Position numbers and translations under genes: made by a program. From NCBI RefSeq assembly GCF_000196895.1, contig NC_014297.1, forward strand, positions 1,937,345 through 2,001,344: a stretch of 64,000 bases of DNA, read 5' to 3'. The DNA comes from Halalkalicoccus jeotgali B3 (GTDB taxonomy: Archaea > Halobacteriota > Halobacteria > Halobacteriales > Halalkalicoccaceae). Below the pieces are notes generated by a model. The model had not been told where the DNA came from, ran no database searches, and saw only the letters and a list, made by a program, of their open reading frames with translations. How positions within the stretch are numbered: the first letter of the stretch is position 1; each line of letters begins with the position of its first letter. Shown piece by piece: positions 8,154 through 16,582 of this stretch.

Positions 8154-9218
8154 TCAACCAGTTCCGAGGAGTACGTCGAGGATACGTCGCCAGTCCTCGC
8201 GGGCGTTGGCGAGCGAGAACTCGGTGCGGACCGCCGTTGCACGCTCGCCGAGGCGGTCGGTTCGACGAGGATCCGCGCGCAGGTCCCGCAGCGTCGCGGC
8301 GACGGTCTCGGGGTCGCGTTCGGCGAGCAACACCGCGTTGTGGTCGTCCTCGACGACGTCGGGGATCGAGCCGACCGGCGGGGCGACGCAGGCGAGCCCC
8401 GTCGACATCGCCTCGATCAGCGTCAACGGCAGCGCGTCCCGGCGCGACGTCGAGACGAACACCCGCGAGCGATGGTAGTACTCCACCGGGGAGTCGACCC
8501 AGCCGGGCAGGTCGATCGACTCGGTGAGGCCGTCGGCCTCGATGCACTCGCGCAGTTCGTCTTCGAGGCGTCCGGACCCCAGCATGGCCGCACGGAACTC
8601 CTCGCCGGCCCGATCCAGCGCCGCGAGCGCCTCGACGAACAACAGCGGGTCCTTCTCGGGGCTGAATCGTCCGACCCAGATGTAGTCGTAGACCGACTCG
8701 TCGTCGGCCGGCGCGTACGTCTCGACGTCGACGGCGTTGGTCAACACGAAGACGCGCTCGCGGGCGTGCCCGAGCCCGAGGAGCTTTCCGACGTGGGTCG
8801 GCCCCGGTACCGAAAGCGTATCGAAGCGGTGAAACAGCCACCGGGGGAGCACCCCATACCACGCGTCGGCGTGGTGGTCGAGGTCGATCCCGATGATCCC
8901 GAGGTGGGCGGGATACCCATAGAGGGCCTTCAGCGCCAGCGCGAGACATCCGTACGGGAACAGCGAGACGGAGACGACGGCGTCGTACTCGCCGCGATGG
9001 CCCTCGTAGAGCGCCCGCAACGACAGCGCGAACAGGCCAAGCAGGTGGTGGCCGACCGTCGGGACGACGACGGTCCTCGCGTTTTCGACGTCGGCGTCGG
9101 CGTTCAGACACACGAGCGTCGTCTCGCCGGCGACGTCGGCTAACGGTCCGTAGTGGCGCTCGAACCGGCCTGCGTCCGAGTGGTTGGCGAGGACGAGCAC
9201 CGAGTTATCAGCGGTCAT
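8154..9218 (-). CDS. GT4-family glycosyltransferase
   Basis: A 354-aa GT-B glycosyltransferase, group 1. The C-terminal donor domain shows GRFSPEKDP, then the E-x7-E region within LPLTLIEAMSTGLACVAPPVGSIPDVVE, which binds the nucleotide-sugar. The N-terminal lobe begins VLVLANHSDAGRFE. It probably adds a hexose to a lipid-linked or surface glycan on the cytoplasmic face of the membrane. Start ATG at 9218 is the first in frame. A TTGTTATGC element lies 62 bases upstream. Sugar and linkage are unknown. Confidence 0.85.
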   Translation of the reverse strand: MTADNSVLVLANHSDAGRFERHYGPLADVAGETTLVCLNADADVENARTVVVPTVGHHLLGLFALSLRALYEGHRGEYDAVVSVSLFPYGCLALALKALYGYPAHLGIIGIDLDHHADAWYGVLPRWLFHRFDTLSVPGPTHVGKLLGLGHARERVFVLTNAVDVETYAPADDESVYDYIWVGRFSPEKDPLLFVEALAALDRAGEEFRAAMLGSGRLEDELRECIEADGLTESIDLPGWVDSPVEYYHRSRVFVSTSRRDALPLTLIEAMSTGLACVAPPVGSIPDVVEDDHNAVLLAERDPETVAATLRDLRADPRRTDRLGERATAVRTEFSLANAREDWRRILDVLLGTG

Positions 9219-9655
9219 GGCAATCGAGTCGGCGGGCGGAGAGAGCCGATCACGACCGTTGCTGGCGACGGGATCGCCATTGTTATGCCCGGATTATCGG
9301 AGTAGGGACACGGTACCACGAAACACGGATGTCGCCGGGTCGCCGGGACCGACGACCGACCGGCGAACGGATAGGTCATCCCTCGCCCTCGCCGCCTGCG
9401 ATCGCCGGGGCCGACGGAGGAAGGGTGCACCATCGGTCGAACTGCGATCGGAGCGAAACCGCCGTCTGTGGCCGATAGACGGACTTTCGTCCGGATGCGC
9501 GGATCGAACCGATCGCGCAGGTCACTAGTTATCACCGTTTTCGTTCCGTGAAAAACACCGGTCGGATCCACAACGGATGGATATGACAGTCATAGTTTAT
9601 TGACCCTCACGGAGAGTATACTTGACGAGGGAAGGTCACGACGACACCATCTCAA
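9219..9655. other. Divergent intergenic region
   Basis: This 437-base gap separates the minus-strand GT4 gene from the plus-strand DUF7344-like gene. It holds the TTGTTATGC element (9280-9297) for the GT4 gene and, for the right-hand gene, an AT-rich stretch CATAGTTTATTG (about 9591) and GAGTATACT (9613-9621), candidate TATA boxes. Open frames inside are Arg/Pro-rich and unconvincing. Confidence 0.4.
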
Positions 9656-10321
9656 ATGAGCTACGAAACCTCTACTGATAGGGACGACGAACAGACCCAG
9701 AACGGCCAGCCGGATCCGCCGGCAATGGTCGAAGGGATCAAACAGCTACCCGGATACGAATCGCTTCAGGCGCATCTCCGCCCGCCGCGGTCGGACCAGC
9801 GACCCACGAAGGACGACGTCTTCGACATCCTCCGGAACCGCCGCCGGCGGTACGTCCTCCAGTATCTGGACGACCACGACGGCGTCGTCGAACTGAGCGA
9901 CCTCGCCGAGGCGCTTGCGAACTGGGAGTGCGACGACGACGACGCCTACATCACACACCGGGATCGAAAGCGCGCGTACGTCTCGTTGTACCAGACGCAC
10001 CTCCCGAAACTCGACCGCTCGGGGATCGTCGAGTACAACCAACCCCGGGGAACGGTCACGCTCGGCCCGGACTACCGGTACATCAAGGAGTACCTCCATC
10101 ACTCCCACGGCGGGGCGCTGTTGTGGCATCGACTGTATCTCTTCGGTGGGGTAAGTGGCGTGGGCGTTCTCGGGCTGAACCGACTGTCGGTGTTTCCCTT
10201 CGCGGCGGTCCCCGACGTCGTGTGGTTCCTGCTGGTGTTGGCCGTCTTCGGGACGATACTGGCGGCCCACTCGCTGGTTGCGCGCTCGAACGGGACCCCG
10301 GATTCGGGCCTTCTCGACTGA
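9656..10321 (+). CDS. DUF7344-like winged-helix protein with C-terminal membrane helices
   Basis: A 221-aa protein. Residues about 57-150 form a winged-helix domain of the haloarchaeal DUF7344 type (DVFDILRNRRRRYVLQYL, then YVSLYQTHLPKLDRSGIVEYN). Two hydrophobic helices follow (about 160-210), giving a membrane-tethered probable DNA-binding protein. The N-terminal 55 residues are acidic and probably disordered. A paralogue with the same layout lies at 14467-15054. Likely a regulator of surface genes; target unknown. Start ATG at 9656 is preceded by TATA-like GAGTATACT. Confidence 0.75.
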   Translation: MSYETSTDRDDEQTQNGQPDPPAMVEGIKQLPGYESLQAHLRPPRSDQRPTKDDVFDILRNRRRRYVLQYLDDHDGVVELSDLAEALANWECDDDDAYITHRDRKRAYVSLYQTHLPKLDRSGIVEYNQPRGTVTLGPDYRYIKEYLHHSHGGALLWHRLYLFGGVSGVGVLGLNRLSVFPFAAVPDVVWFLLVLAVFGTILAAHSLVARSNGTPDSGLLD

Positions 10322-10380
10322 TCGGGTCGGGGGTTCGGGGTGTCCTCCACGAGCCGGGTCGCCCGTCGGTCGATCGTCTC

Positions 10381-10677
10381 TCAGACGTCGAGTCGCCCGG
10401 ACGCCTCATCGATCCGCTCGGATTCCCACTCGCGGCGGGCCTCGATCTCGCGCCACCCGCGTTTCGTAATCGCATAGAAGTTCGCCCGTCGGTCCTGTTC
10501 GCCCTTCTCGATGAGTCCCTTATCCGCGAGGGTGTCGAGGTTGGGATACAGCCGGCTGTGGTGAATCTCCTGTTCGTAGTACTCCTCGAGGTCCCGTTTG
10601 ATCCCGAGCCCGTTGGGACTATCGTAACCGGCGACGACGTACAGCAGGTCCCGCTGGAATCCCGTCAGATCGTGCAT
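10381..10677 (-). CDS. PadR-like transcriptional regulator 1
   Basis: A 98-aa winged-helix protein: MHDLTGFQRDLLYVVAG, recognition region YYEQEIHHSRLYPNLDTLADKGLIEKGE, wing and C-terminal ARREWES. This is the minimal PadR domain, a dimeric DNA binder that usually acts as a repressor. I chose the ATG at 10677 because both paralogues start at the equivalent residue; an ATG 21 bases upstream is possible. It is one of three related genes within 2 kb (see 11567 and 12127). Confidence 0.85.
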   Translation of the reverse strand: MHDLTGFQRDLLYVVAGYDSPNGLGIKRDLEEYYEQEIHHSRLYPNLDTLADKGLIEKGEQDRRANFYAITKRGWREIEARREWESERIDEASGRLDV

Positions 10678-10786
10678 GTGAGCGCTTTCACACGCCACTC
10701 ACAGTAGTATGTGGACGTTAGTGCGGACTCGCGTCCCTACCCCGATGCCGGGGGCGTTACCGGGACCGTAAGCCGACGCTACGGGG

Positions 10787-10948
10787 TCAGTAGTAGTACA
10801 GCTCGAACTCGTTGCCACAGCCCCGACAGTCGACGTCGGTCCCCCGCAGTCGATTCGTCCGCTCGGTCGCCGTGTGTGACGTCTCACAGTCGACGACGGC
10901 CTGTGTCGTACAGTACGGACAGTAGATGGGGAGTTCGGTCGATCGCAT
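10787..10948 (-). CDS. Small zinc-ribbon protein, 53 aa
   Basis: ATG at 10948 opens MRSTELPIYCPYCTTQA and the frame ends ELYYY. Two knuckles, CPYC (10-13) and CRGC (41-44), predict one zinc ribbon. A TATA-like AAATAACTATCC lies about 27-37 bases upstream, consistent with a leaderless message, and a 7-bp inverted repeat (GAGCTGT 10988-10994, ACAGCTC 10999-11005) lies just beyond it. Function is unknown; such ribbons often assist transcription or RNA binding. Confidence 0.7.
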   Translation of the reverse strand: MRSTELPIYCPYCTTQAVVDCETSHTATERTNRLRGTDVDCRGCGNEFELYYY

Positions 10949-11036
10949 ATCCCACAGCTAAGGGCGGTATAGCGGATAGTTATTTGCGAGCTGTACCGAC
11001 AGCTCTCGCCTTCCGGTCGCGTCGGTCCGGGTCGCA

Positions 11037-11276
11037 CTACCCGACCAACGAGCGGTATTCTGCAAGCACCTTGTCGTGGAGGATCGAGTACGCGATCACG
11101 AGCAAGAGCAGTCCCACGAGCCCCATCCAGCCGCCCAGGAGGCTCTCGCCCGCGGTGGCGTTCAGGTAGCCGTTGTACTCGGCGAGCGTGCTTGCGGCGG
11201 TGAGGACGATCGTCAGACAGCCGTATCCGACGAGGAGGGCGCCGTGAACGATCGGTTCGAGCAGTTCCTCGTGCAT
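11037..11276 (-). CDS. Small membrane protein, two transmembrane helices
   Basis: A 79-aa protein beginning MHEELLEPIVHGALL. Hydrophobic segments at about 10-31 and 47-66 form two membrane helices separated by a short polar loop (EYNGYLNATAGE). It ends in a charged tail. An upstream in-frame extension is unlike protein, so ATG at 11276 is preferred. No family recognised. It lies among small regulators and might be co-regulated with them. Confidence 0.6.
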   Translation of the reverse strand: MHEELLEPIVHGALLVGYGCLTIVLTAASTLAEYNGYLNATAGESLLGGWMGLVGLLLLVIAYSILHDKVLAEYRSLVG

Positions 11277-11566
11277 GCTCGCAGCAGAATCCCTCCACCG
11301 ATAGCCGTTTCGTTTCGTCGTTGCTGGCACCCGCCGGGACCGACAGGTCCCGGGTGAGATGCGACGCAGAAAGTGAGACGGGTGCTCAAGTCCGTCCCGA
11401 AGTTCATCCACGTAGGAGGATGCTGGTACACCAGCGTCAGAGGCACCTCCTACGTTCCCCACTGTAACGGCGACACATATAGTCTTTGTGACTGCTTGCA
11501 CGACACGAAGACAGTGATACATCACGATCCGACCGTCCGGATCGTTCGGCCTCGGTGTCCGACCGA
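11277..11566. other. Intergenic region between small membrane protein and PadR gene
   Basis: No convincing coding potential. One AT-rich patch, ACACATATAGTC (about 11471-11482), resembles a TATA box, but its distance from the nearest start codon (about 195 bases to 11276) leaves its target unclear. Confidence 0.3.
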
Positions 11567-11854
11567 TCAGGCGGCGAGTTCGGCCGGGAGGTACTGCGAT
11601 TCCCACTCGCGACGCGCGTCGATCTCGCGTCGTCCGCGGTCGGTGAGCGCGTAGACGTTCGTTCGCTTGTCCGCGTGCCCCTTCTCGACGAGGCCCTTCT
11701 CGACGAGCGTATCCAGGTTGGGGTACAGCCGGCCGTGGTGGACCTCCGTGTCGTAGTACTTCTCCAGTTCGGACTTGAGCGCGAGCCCGTGTGGATCGTC
11801 GAGCCCTGCGATGATGTAGAGGAGGTCGCGCTGGAAGCCGGTCAGGTCGTACAT
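11567..11854 (-). CDS. PadR-like transcriptional regulator 2
   Basis: A 95-aa winged helix: MYDLTGFQRDLLYIIAG, HHGRLYPNLDTLVEKGLVEKG, ALTDRGRREIDARREWES. It is close to the protein at 10381-10677 and more distant from that at 12127. PadR proteins bind operators as dimers through this domain and often respond to small lipophilic ligands or to partner proteins. The frame starts at the first ATG. It stands alone between intergenic stretches of about 270-290 bases, so it is probably monocistronic. Confidence 0.87.
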   Translation of the reverse strand: MYDLTGFQRDLLYIIAGLDDPHGLALKSELEKYYDTEVHHGRLYPNLDTLVEKGLVEKGHADKRTNVYALTDRGRREIDARREWESQYLPAELAA

Positions 11855-12126
11855 GGCATTACCTCTACGGCCGCAACCGTTATCAATCTCTCTTCTTACG
11901 AATACATCAGGTTCGAAATCCCGTGACTGCAGACGGTCGACTATGGGGACTCGGCCGCGAAACCGTCGACGGGGCCACGTTGCCCCAGTGTGGGACTGAT
12001 GCCCGGATCGACGTGGCCCGGACCAGCCCGCCCAATTACGTTGCCCGAGGATTCATGCTGGTCCATGATAGCATACAACTTGGAAGGTCATCAACGTATC
12101 GGTTTCGGCGACTCCGTTCGAGACGA

Positions 12127-12408
12127 TCACTCTCCATCCGTGTCGAGATGGCGCGATTCCCACTCGCGGCGGGCCTCGATTTCGTCGCGGCCGCGATCGG
12201 TGAGCGTGTAGTGGTCCGTTCCGTCCCGTCGCATCGACTCAACGAGGTCCGTCTCGACGAGCGTATCCAGGTTGGAGGTCAGTCGATCGTGGCGGATCTC
12301 CGCGCCGTAGTACTCCGCTATCGCCCGGTCGAGGTCGGGTCGGGGCGTTCGCTCGCGTCCGGCGATCAGATACAGGAGGTCCCGCTGGAGTCCCGTCGAG
12401 ACGTTCAT
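12127..12408 (-). CDS. PadR-like transcriptional regulator 3, divergent copy
   Basis: A 93-aa protein with the same core (GLQRDLLYLIAG, RLTSNLDTLVETDLVES, LTDRGRDEIEARREWES). The recognition helix (IRHDRLTSN) differs from the HxxRLYPN of its two neighbours, so its operator is probably different. ATG at 12408 is chosen by alignment with the paralogues; the longer in-frame extension overlaps the membrane-protein gene and is a shadow. A TATA-like ACTTATCG lies 41-48 bases upstream. Confidence 0.82.
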   Translation of the reverse strand: MNVSTGLQRDLLYLIAGRERTPRPDLDRAIAEYYGAEIRHDRLTSNLDTLVETDLVESMRRDGTDHYTLTDRGRDEIEARREWESRHLDTDGE

Positions 12409-12541
12409 ACCGTCCTCGTCGGGGCGATCGCACCTTACTACGCGGGCGATAAGTCCTCTTGGGAACTGCCTATCGTCCGCGATGTGTCCTCTCTTCCCGC
12501 GTTCGGGAGTCGAGTCGGGCTTCTCGATATCGAGACGCGCT

Positions 12542-14386
12542 TCAGGCGGCTCCGTTCGCACTCGACTGGTTTTGGACCATGTAGAGGTCGAACTCCCCGT
12601 TGGACTGGACGTTGTGGACCCCCTCCTGGGCCTCGATGGCGACCAAGTCCTCCTCGGCGTACCGGAGCTCGCGGTACGCCTCGACCTCGCGCTGCTCGTC
12701 GATTTCGGTGACGATGACGTACCGATCGCCCTCGAAGTACGACGGCAGGCCGTCGTGCATGCGCTCGGCGGGAACCTGCTCGCTGTGTTCGCTGGTTCGA
12801 CCGCCGCCTTCGATGGCGTCGACGTAGCGGTAGGGTCCCTGCCGGACCCCCGCAAAACGAGTGTCTCCCTCCTGATTCTCGAACGCCAGCGCGTGACCGT
12901 GCATCTGCTGGTGGGTGACGTGGGGCGATTGCTGGTAGACGTACGGGGAGGGAAACGCGGCCGCGAGTGCGAGGACGAGCAGGAGGACGAACACGCCGAC
13001 CACGACCGGGTTTACCGAGCGCTCGGAGAAACGCTCGGCGAGCCCGCGCGTCAGAAGCGTGATCGCGACCGCCCCGAGGACCGTCACGAACAGCATCATC
13101 AGTCCGAACACCCGGAAGTACATCTCCGAGAGCGTCCCGATATAGTAGAAAACGAACACCGGAAAGAGCGCCCCGAGACCCGCCGAGAGGTATTGGATCT
13201 GCGTCGATGTGAACCCGGTGCGCCGACCCCACGAACTGAACGTCGCGAGGAAGACGCCCAGACTGAGAAAACAGAAGACCAGACTCACGAAAAAGAGTTT
13301 GAAGAAGACGAGGCCGATGCTCCCGCCGATGGCGAGCAGCGAGGACCCCTGGGAGGCGATCGACGCGCCGGCCTGTTGGGTTCCCTCCCCGAGCACGAAC
13401 GCGATCGCCGAGGTGATCGCCTGCGTGGCGATCCCGGAAAAGAGGTCGTGGTTGGCCGACCAGAGGACGAACACGCCGAGCAAGAACACCGTGTGGCTGT
13501 AGACCGTCGGGTAGGTGTGCAGCGGCCGGTCGGAGGTGACGACCCGATAGAGAAACTGGAAGCTACAGATCCCAACGAGCGCGACCAGCAGGTGGATTGC
13601 CAGTTGCGGGTGAAACACGACGGTCACCGCCGCGACAAGCGCCAGCAGGATCGACAGCGGGCGAAGCGCCGGGCTGTCCCGCGGCGTCGCGAGAAACCGC
13701 ACGAGCAAGAAGACTAGCAGTGTCGAAAAGAGGATCGCCTGTGACATGGTGTGTGCGTTCATATGGGTGCTCATCTGGGTGATCGGCAACAACAACAGCG
13801 CCGAGAACGCACCCACCGCGAGCGCCGGGCGTCCCGGAACGATCGCGCGCACGCACAGCGGAACGAACACGAAAAACACCGCGAGCATACAGACGACCAT
13901 CAGCAACATCGCCGTCGACGTCTCGAACCCCGTGACCGTGGCGATGAACAGCGAGACGAGGTGGATCCCAGGATACATCAGCCCGGTCGGTTCGAGCGCG
14001 CCACTCGCGATGTCGTTGGCCCATCCGAGATGTGTTAGCGAGTCGTACAGTCCGTAGAAGAGATACCCCCGAATCACCGGCAGCGAAACGAAGACGACAC
14101 CACTCAGTAAAGCGAGGGCGATCGCGAGCGAGCGAAGCCACGCCGCGCGAGCGAACAGCGCCACCGCCAGCGCGAGCATCAACGCGAGGCCCAGCCCGAC
14201 CCAGACGCCGGTCGGGGTCGCCGCGTAGATCGACACCTCGTGGCCGGTCGCCGGGTTCCGACGCGCGAGGACGACCGCGACGGCCAGCGCGGCGTACCCG
14301 ACCGCGAGCGTTATCTCGGTCTTTCGCTCCCGATCGCTCCGGGGGTCGGTCAGCGCCACGCGTCCCTCCGCTCTCTCCGAGGCCAT
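12542..14386 (-). CDS. Large polytopic membrane protein, possible GT-C-type glycosyltransferase
   Basis: A 614-aa protein with roughly a dozen hydrophobic helices over residues 25-500 and a soluble, acidic C-terminal domain of about 110 aa. After the fourth helix, YDSLTHLGWANDIASG resembles the first outer loop of archaeal GT-C enzymes, where an acidic residue is catalytic. This suggests transfer of sugar from a lipid carrier at the outer face, but identity is not proven. The start at 14386 lies 27 bases after the TTGTTATCC element, consistent with a leaderless transcript; the longer frame upstream is a shadow. Confidence 0.6.
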   Translation of the reverse strand: MASERAEGRVALTDPRSDRERKTEITLAVGYAALAVAVVLARRNPATGHEVSIYAATPTGVWVGLGLALMLALAVALFARAAWLRSLAIALALLSGVVFVSLPVIRGYLFYGLYDSLTHLGWANDIASGALEPTGLMYPGIHLVSLFIATVTGFETSTAMLLMVVCMLAVFFVFVPLCVRAIVPGRPALAVGAFSALLLLPITQMSTHMNAHTMSQAILFSTLLVFLLVRFLATPRDSPALRPLSILLALVAAVTVVFHPQLAIHLLVALVGICSFQFLYRVVTSDRPLHTYPTVYSHTVFLLGVFVLWSANHDLFSGIATQAITSAIAFVLGEGTQQAGASIASQGSSLLAIGGSIGLVFFKLFFVSLVFCFLSLGVFLATFSSWGRRTGFTSTQIQYLSAGLGALFPVFVFYYIGTLSEMYFRVFGLMMLFVTVLGAVAITLLTRGLAERFSERSVNPVVVGVFVLLLVLALAAAFPSPYVYQQSPHVTHQQMHGHALAFENQEGDTRFAGVRQGPYRYVDAIEGGGRTSEHSEQVPAERMHDGLPSYFEGDRYVIVTEIDEQREVEAYRELRYAEEDLVAIEAQEGVHNVQSNGEFDLYMVQNQSSANGAA

Positions 14387-14412
14387 CGTCGGGAAGTCGC
14401 CGAGAACCGGCC

Positions 14413-14430
14413 TTGTTATCCGTCGCTTAT
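14413..14430 (-). promoter_or_regulatory. Repeated TTGTTATCC-type element before the large membrane protein
   Basis: Plus-strand TTGTTATCCGTCGCTTAT; on the minus strand ATAAGCGACGGATAACAA. It ends 27 bases before the start codon, where haloarchaeal TATA boxes of leaderless genes sit, so here it is best read as the core promoter. Confidence 0.5.
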
Positions 14431-14466
14431 CGCGACTCGGGCCCGATACGGCGGATCGAATCCGGA

Positions 14467-15054
14467 TCAGTCGAGCCCGTGAAGACACGCAAGCACCAGA
14501 AACAGCGCGGTCGCCGAGAGCGCCAGCGTCGCAAGCGGGAGCGAACTCGACGCGCCCACGAGGACGATCGCGCCAAAAACGGCGTAGCCCAGCAGCAGCC
14601 GTCGGTAGTACGTCCGCCAGGCACTTCGCGTCGCGTCGGCGACGTCGAGGTACGGCAGGAGTTCGGCCAGACACGCTCCCGGCGTGATCTCCGTTCGCTC
14701 CCGGTCGTACTCGATCGCGCCGACCTCGTCGAGCAACGGGAGGTGCGTCTGGTACAGCGAGACGTGAACGCGCCGGCGCTGTTGGCGCTCCAGTTTATCG
14801 ACCGGGACGTCGTTTTCCGCCGCGGCGATCCGGTCGACGAGGTCCTCCATCGTGAGGGGACGACTGCGCTGAGCCACCAGTCGCAGCGTGGCGCGCCGAC
14901 GCGGGTTGTAGAGGAGATCGAAGACCTCCTCTTTTTCCAGCCGGCGTTCGGAGCGGACGAACGCCGACAACCGTTCTCCGGCCCGGACGGGGAGTTCGTG
15001 TGTCTCGATCGATCGGTCCCGTGTGAGTGATTCGACTGACATCTCGTCGGACAC
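14467..15054 (-). CDS. DUF7344-like winged-helix protein, second copy
   Basis: A 195-aa protein. The winged helix (about 40-130) has EVFDLLYNPRRRATLRLV and RRVHVSLYQTHLPLLDEVGAIEYD, clearly homologous to the protein at 9656-10321. Two C-terminal hydrophobic helices follow (about 150-193), so this is again a membrane-anchored regulator. It lies between the large membrane protein and the FemAB-like gene on the same strand and may control both. An in-frame ATG four codons downstream is an alternative start. Confidence 0.75.
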   Translation of the reverse strand: MSDEMSVESLTRDRSIETHELPVRAGERLSAFVRSERRLEKEEVFDLLYNPRRRATLRLVAQRSRPLTMEDLVDRIAAAENDVPVDKLERQQRRRVHVSLYQTHLPLLDEVGAIEYDRERTEITPGACLAELLPYLDVADATRSAWRTYYRRLLLGYAVFGAIVLVGASSSLPLATLALSATALFLVLACLHGLD

Positions 15055-15127
15055 GACAGCTCGTCTACCGCTTGTTATGTTGGCTGTACGACCAGTAGTG
15101 GAGAACTACCAGTCGGATAGGGTCGTG

Positions 15128-16126
15128 CTACCGGAACTGCTTGTAGATCCCGGCCATCATCCGCATCGGGCGACTCCCGCGTTCGGTGCTGTAGTAGGTA
15201 CAGAGCCGCGGATTGAACTTCGCCTTGTACCCGTTCAGACGCGCCGTGTCGGCCCCGACGAGGTCGTACTCCCGGCGGCCGTCGGCGATCGCGTCGCGCA
15301 TGATCCGCCAGTCGATCAGGTCGTTGACCGGCAGGTCGCCGGTCGATTTCGCGCCGCCCTGCCAGCGGTACACCCGCCGATCGTCCGCGAGTGCGATCAT
15401 CCCGCCGACGAACTCGCCGCCGACCCGACAGACGTAGGGTTTGACGTGGTCGGTCCCGAGGCGCTCGTGGAGGTCGGTCACGACCGACGCTTCGAGGAGG
15501 TAGGACTCGTCTTGCTCGTCGTAGCGCCGATCGAGCTGGTCGACGATCCGCTCGATTTCCGTGCGCCCGCCGACCTCGATGTCGTAGGCGGCCTCGTCTG
15601 CGTTGCGGACGTTGCTCCGCGCGTCGCTGCTAAAGCGCATCAGCAGTTCCTCCTCGTCGTCGCCCAGTTCGACCGCGTAGGTGTGTTGGGGGGTGACGTC
15701 GAACCCGTTCCAGGCGAGTGGGCGTACGTCCGCGTAGTCACAGGCGGTCCGGACGTGGGTGTATCGAGGGGCGTAGCGGTCTTCGATCCACGAGAGACAG
15801 CCCTCGACGAAGCGATGGTGGCGTTTCTCGGCCTTGCGCTGTTTCAGGTTTCCGTTCGAGAGGAGCACCGGGCCGAGATACGGCACGAGGTAGCCCGGCG
15901 GCGGCGAGAACGCCGTCGTGATGCGGGCCTTCGACAGTACCGTCACCGGGAAGATCCCGACGGGTTCGTGGCCCTTGTAGCCGGCGAGCAGGTGCGCCCG
16001 GCCGCCGGCGTGATCGGCCAGCACCGAGAGACACTCCGCGCGGTGAAAGACCGTCCCCTGTGGCGAGCGCTCGACGTAGCCGTTCCACTCCGCCGGGTCA
16101 GCGACCTCCCGGATTTCGATGCTCAT
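15128..16126 (-). CDS. FemAB/GNAT-like transferase
   Basis: A 332-aa protein (MSIEIREVADPAEWNGYVE) with the double-GNAT fold of FemAB/BioF2-like proteins. The N-terminal part carries SPQGTVFHRAECLSVL, and the C-terminal core runs VGGEFVGGMIALADDRRVYRWQGG then NDLIDWRIMRDAIADGRREYDLVGAD, the typical second half. Relatives transfer amino acids or acyl groups to surface polymers. A Shine-Dalgarno GGTGATC 5 bases before ATG 16126 supports this start over longer in-frame starts. A small CCCCG-AAA-CGGGG hairpin (16135-16147) stands directly upstream. Confidence 0.8.
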   Translation of the reverse strand: MSIEIREVADPAEWNGYVERSPQGTVFHRAECLSVLADHAGGRAHLLAGYKGHEPVGIFPVTVLSKARITTAFSPPPGYLVPYLGPVLLSNGNLKQRKAEKRHHRFVEGCLSWIEDRYAPRYTHVRTACDYADVRPLAWNGFDVTPQHTYAVELGDDEEELLMRFSSDARSNVRNADEAAYDIEVGGRTEIERIVDQLDRRYDEQDESYLLEASVVTDLHERLGTDHVKPYVCRVGGEFVGGMIALADDRRVYRWQGGAKSTGDLPVNDLIDWRIMRDAIADGRREYDLVGADTARLNGYKAKFNPRLCTYYSTERGSRPMRMMAGIYKQFR

Positions 16127-16257
16127 CCGATCACCCCCGAAACGGGGTTCTGCGGGTCGTTCCCGTCGCTGTCCGACCAATATTCCGACGTATCGTCCCC
16201 GCGCGGCCAGAGGTGCCGCCTGCGAGGCGTGGTGCATCCGACACTGAGTGTACTCAT
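16123..16257 (-). CDS. Possible 44-aa upstream ORF coupled to the FemAB-like gene
   Basis: ATG at 16257 opens 44 codons (MSTLSVGCTT..., then the acidic DDTSEYWSDSDGNDP) ending in TGA that overlaps the next ATG as ATGA. The acidic middle is haloarchaeal in character. The arrangement copies the short ORF before the toroid gene at 7701. It may be a small protein or a translational-coupling leader. Confidence 0.35.
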   Translation of the reverse strand: MSTLSVGCTTPRRRHLWPRGDDTSEYWSDSDGNDPQNPVSGVIG

Positions 16258-16582
16258 ACGCTGTAATCAGAGCTCTGAACGGGTTCGGCACGGATCGACC
16301 ATTGTTATAGGCGGGATTCCCGAACCGACGTCCACGACCGCAAAGGCGAACCGAGTAAACGGGCGGTTTATCGGGAGCCGGTCGCGCCCGATCCGGCCAG
16401 CCGGATGTTCACTCGAGTTGCCACGTCGAGTGCGTGAAACCGTCGGTTAGGCCGGTCAAACGGATCGGGTACGACCCTAGTTACCTCATTACTTCCCGGC
16501 AGGCCGATCATAGTCGTGTGTCGACGTGACATACCATCAACGGGACGGGGCGTCCGGACGCCCCGCCGACAGGGTAACGACC
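16258..16582. other. Divergent intergenic region
   Basis: Contains a TTGTTATAG element (16302-16319) for the leftward FemAB-like gene and a TATA-like GGTTTATCGG (about 16367) reading right. No further gene is apparent. The rightward winged-helix gene may start as early as 16526. Confidence 0.4.

Noticed and set aside
12482-13717. Long plus-strand frame (411 codons) opposite the large membrane protein
   Set aside because: Composition mirrors the hydrophobic codons of the real gene (Asp/Glu/Arg/His-rich without domain pattern), so it is an antisense shadow.
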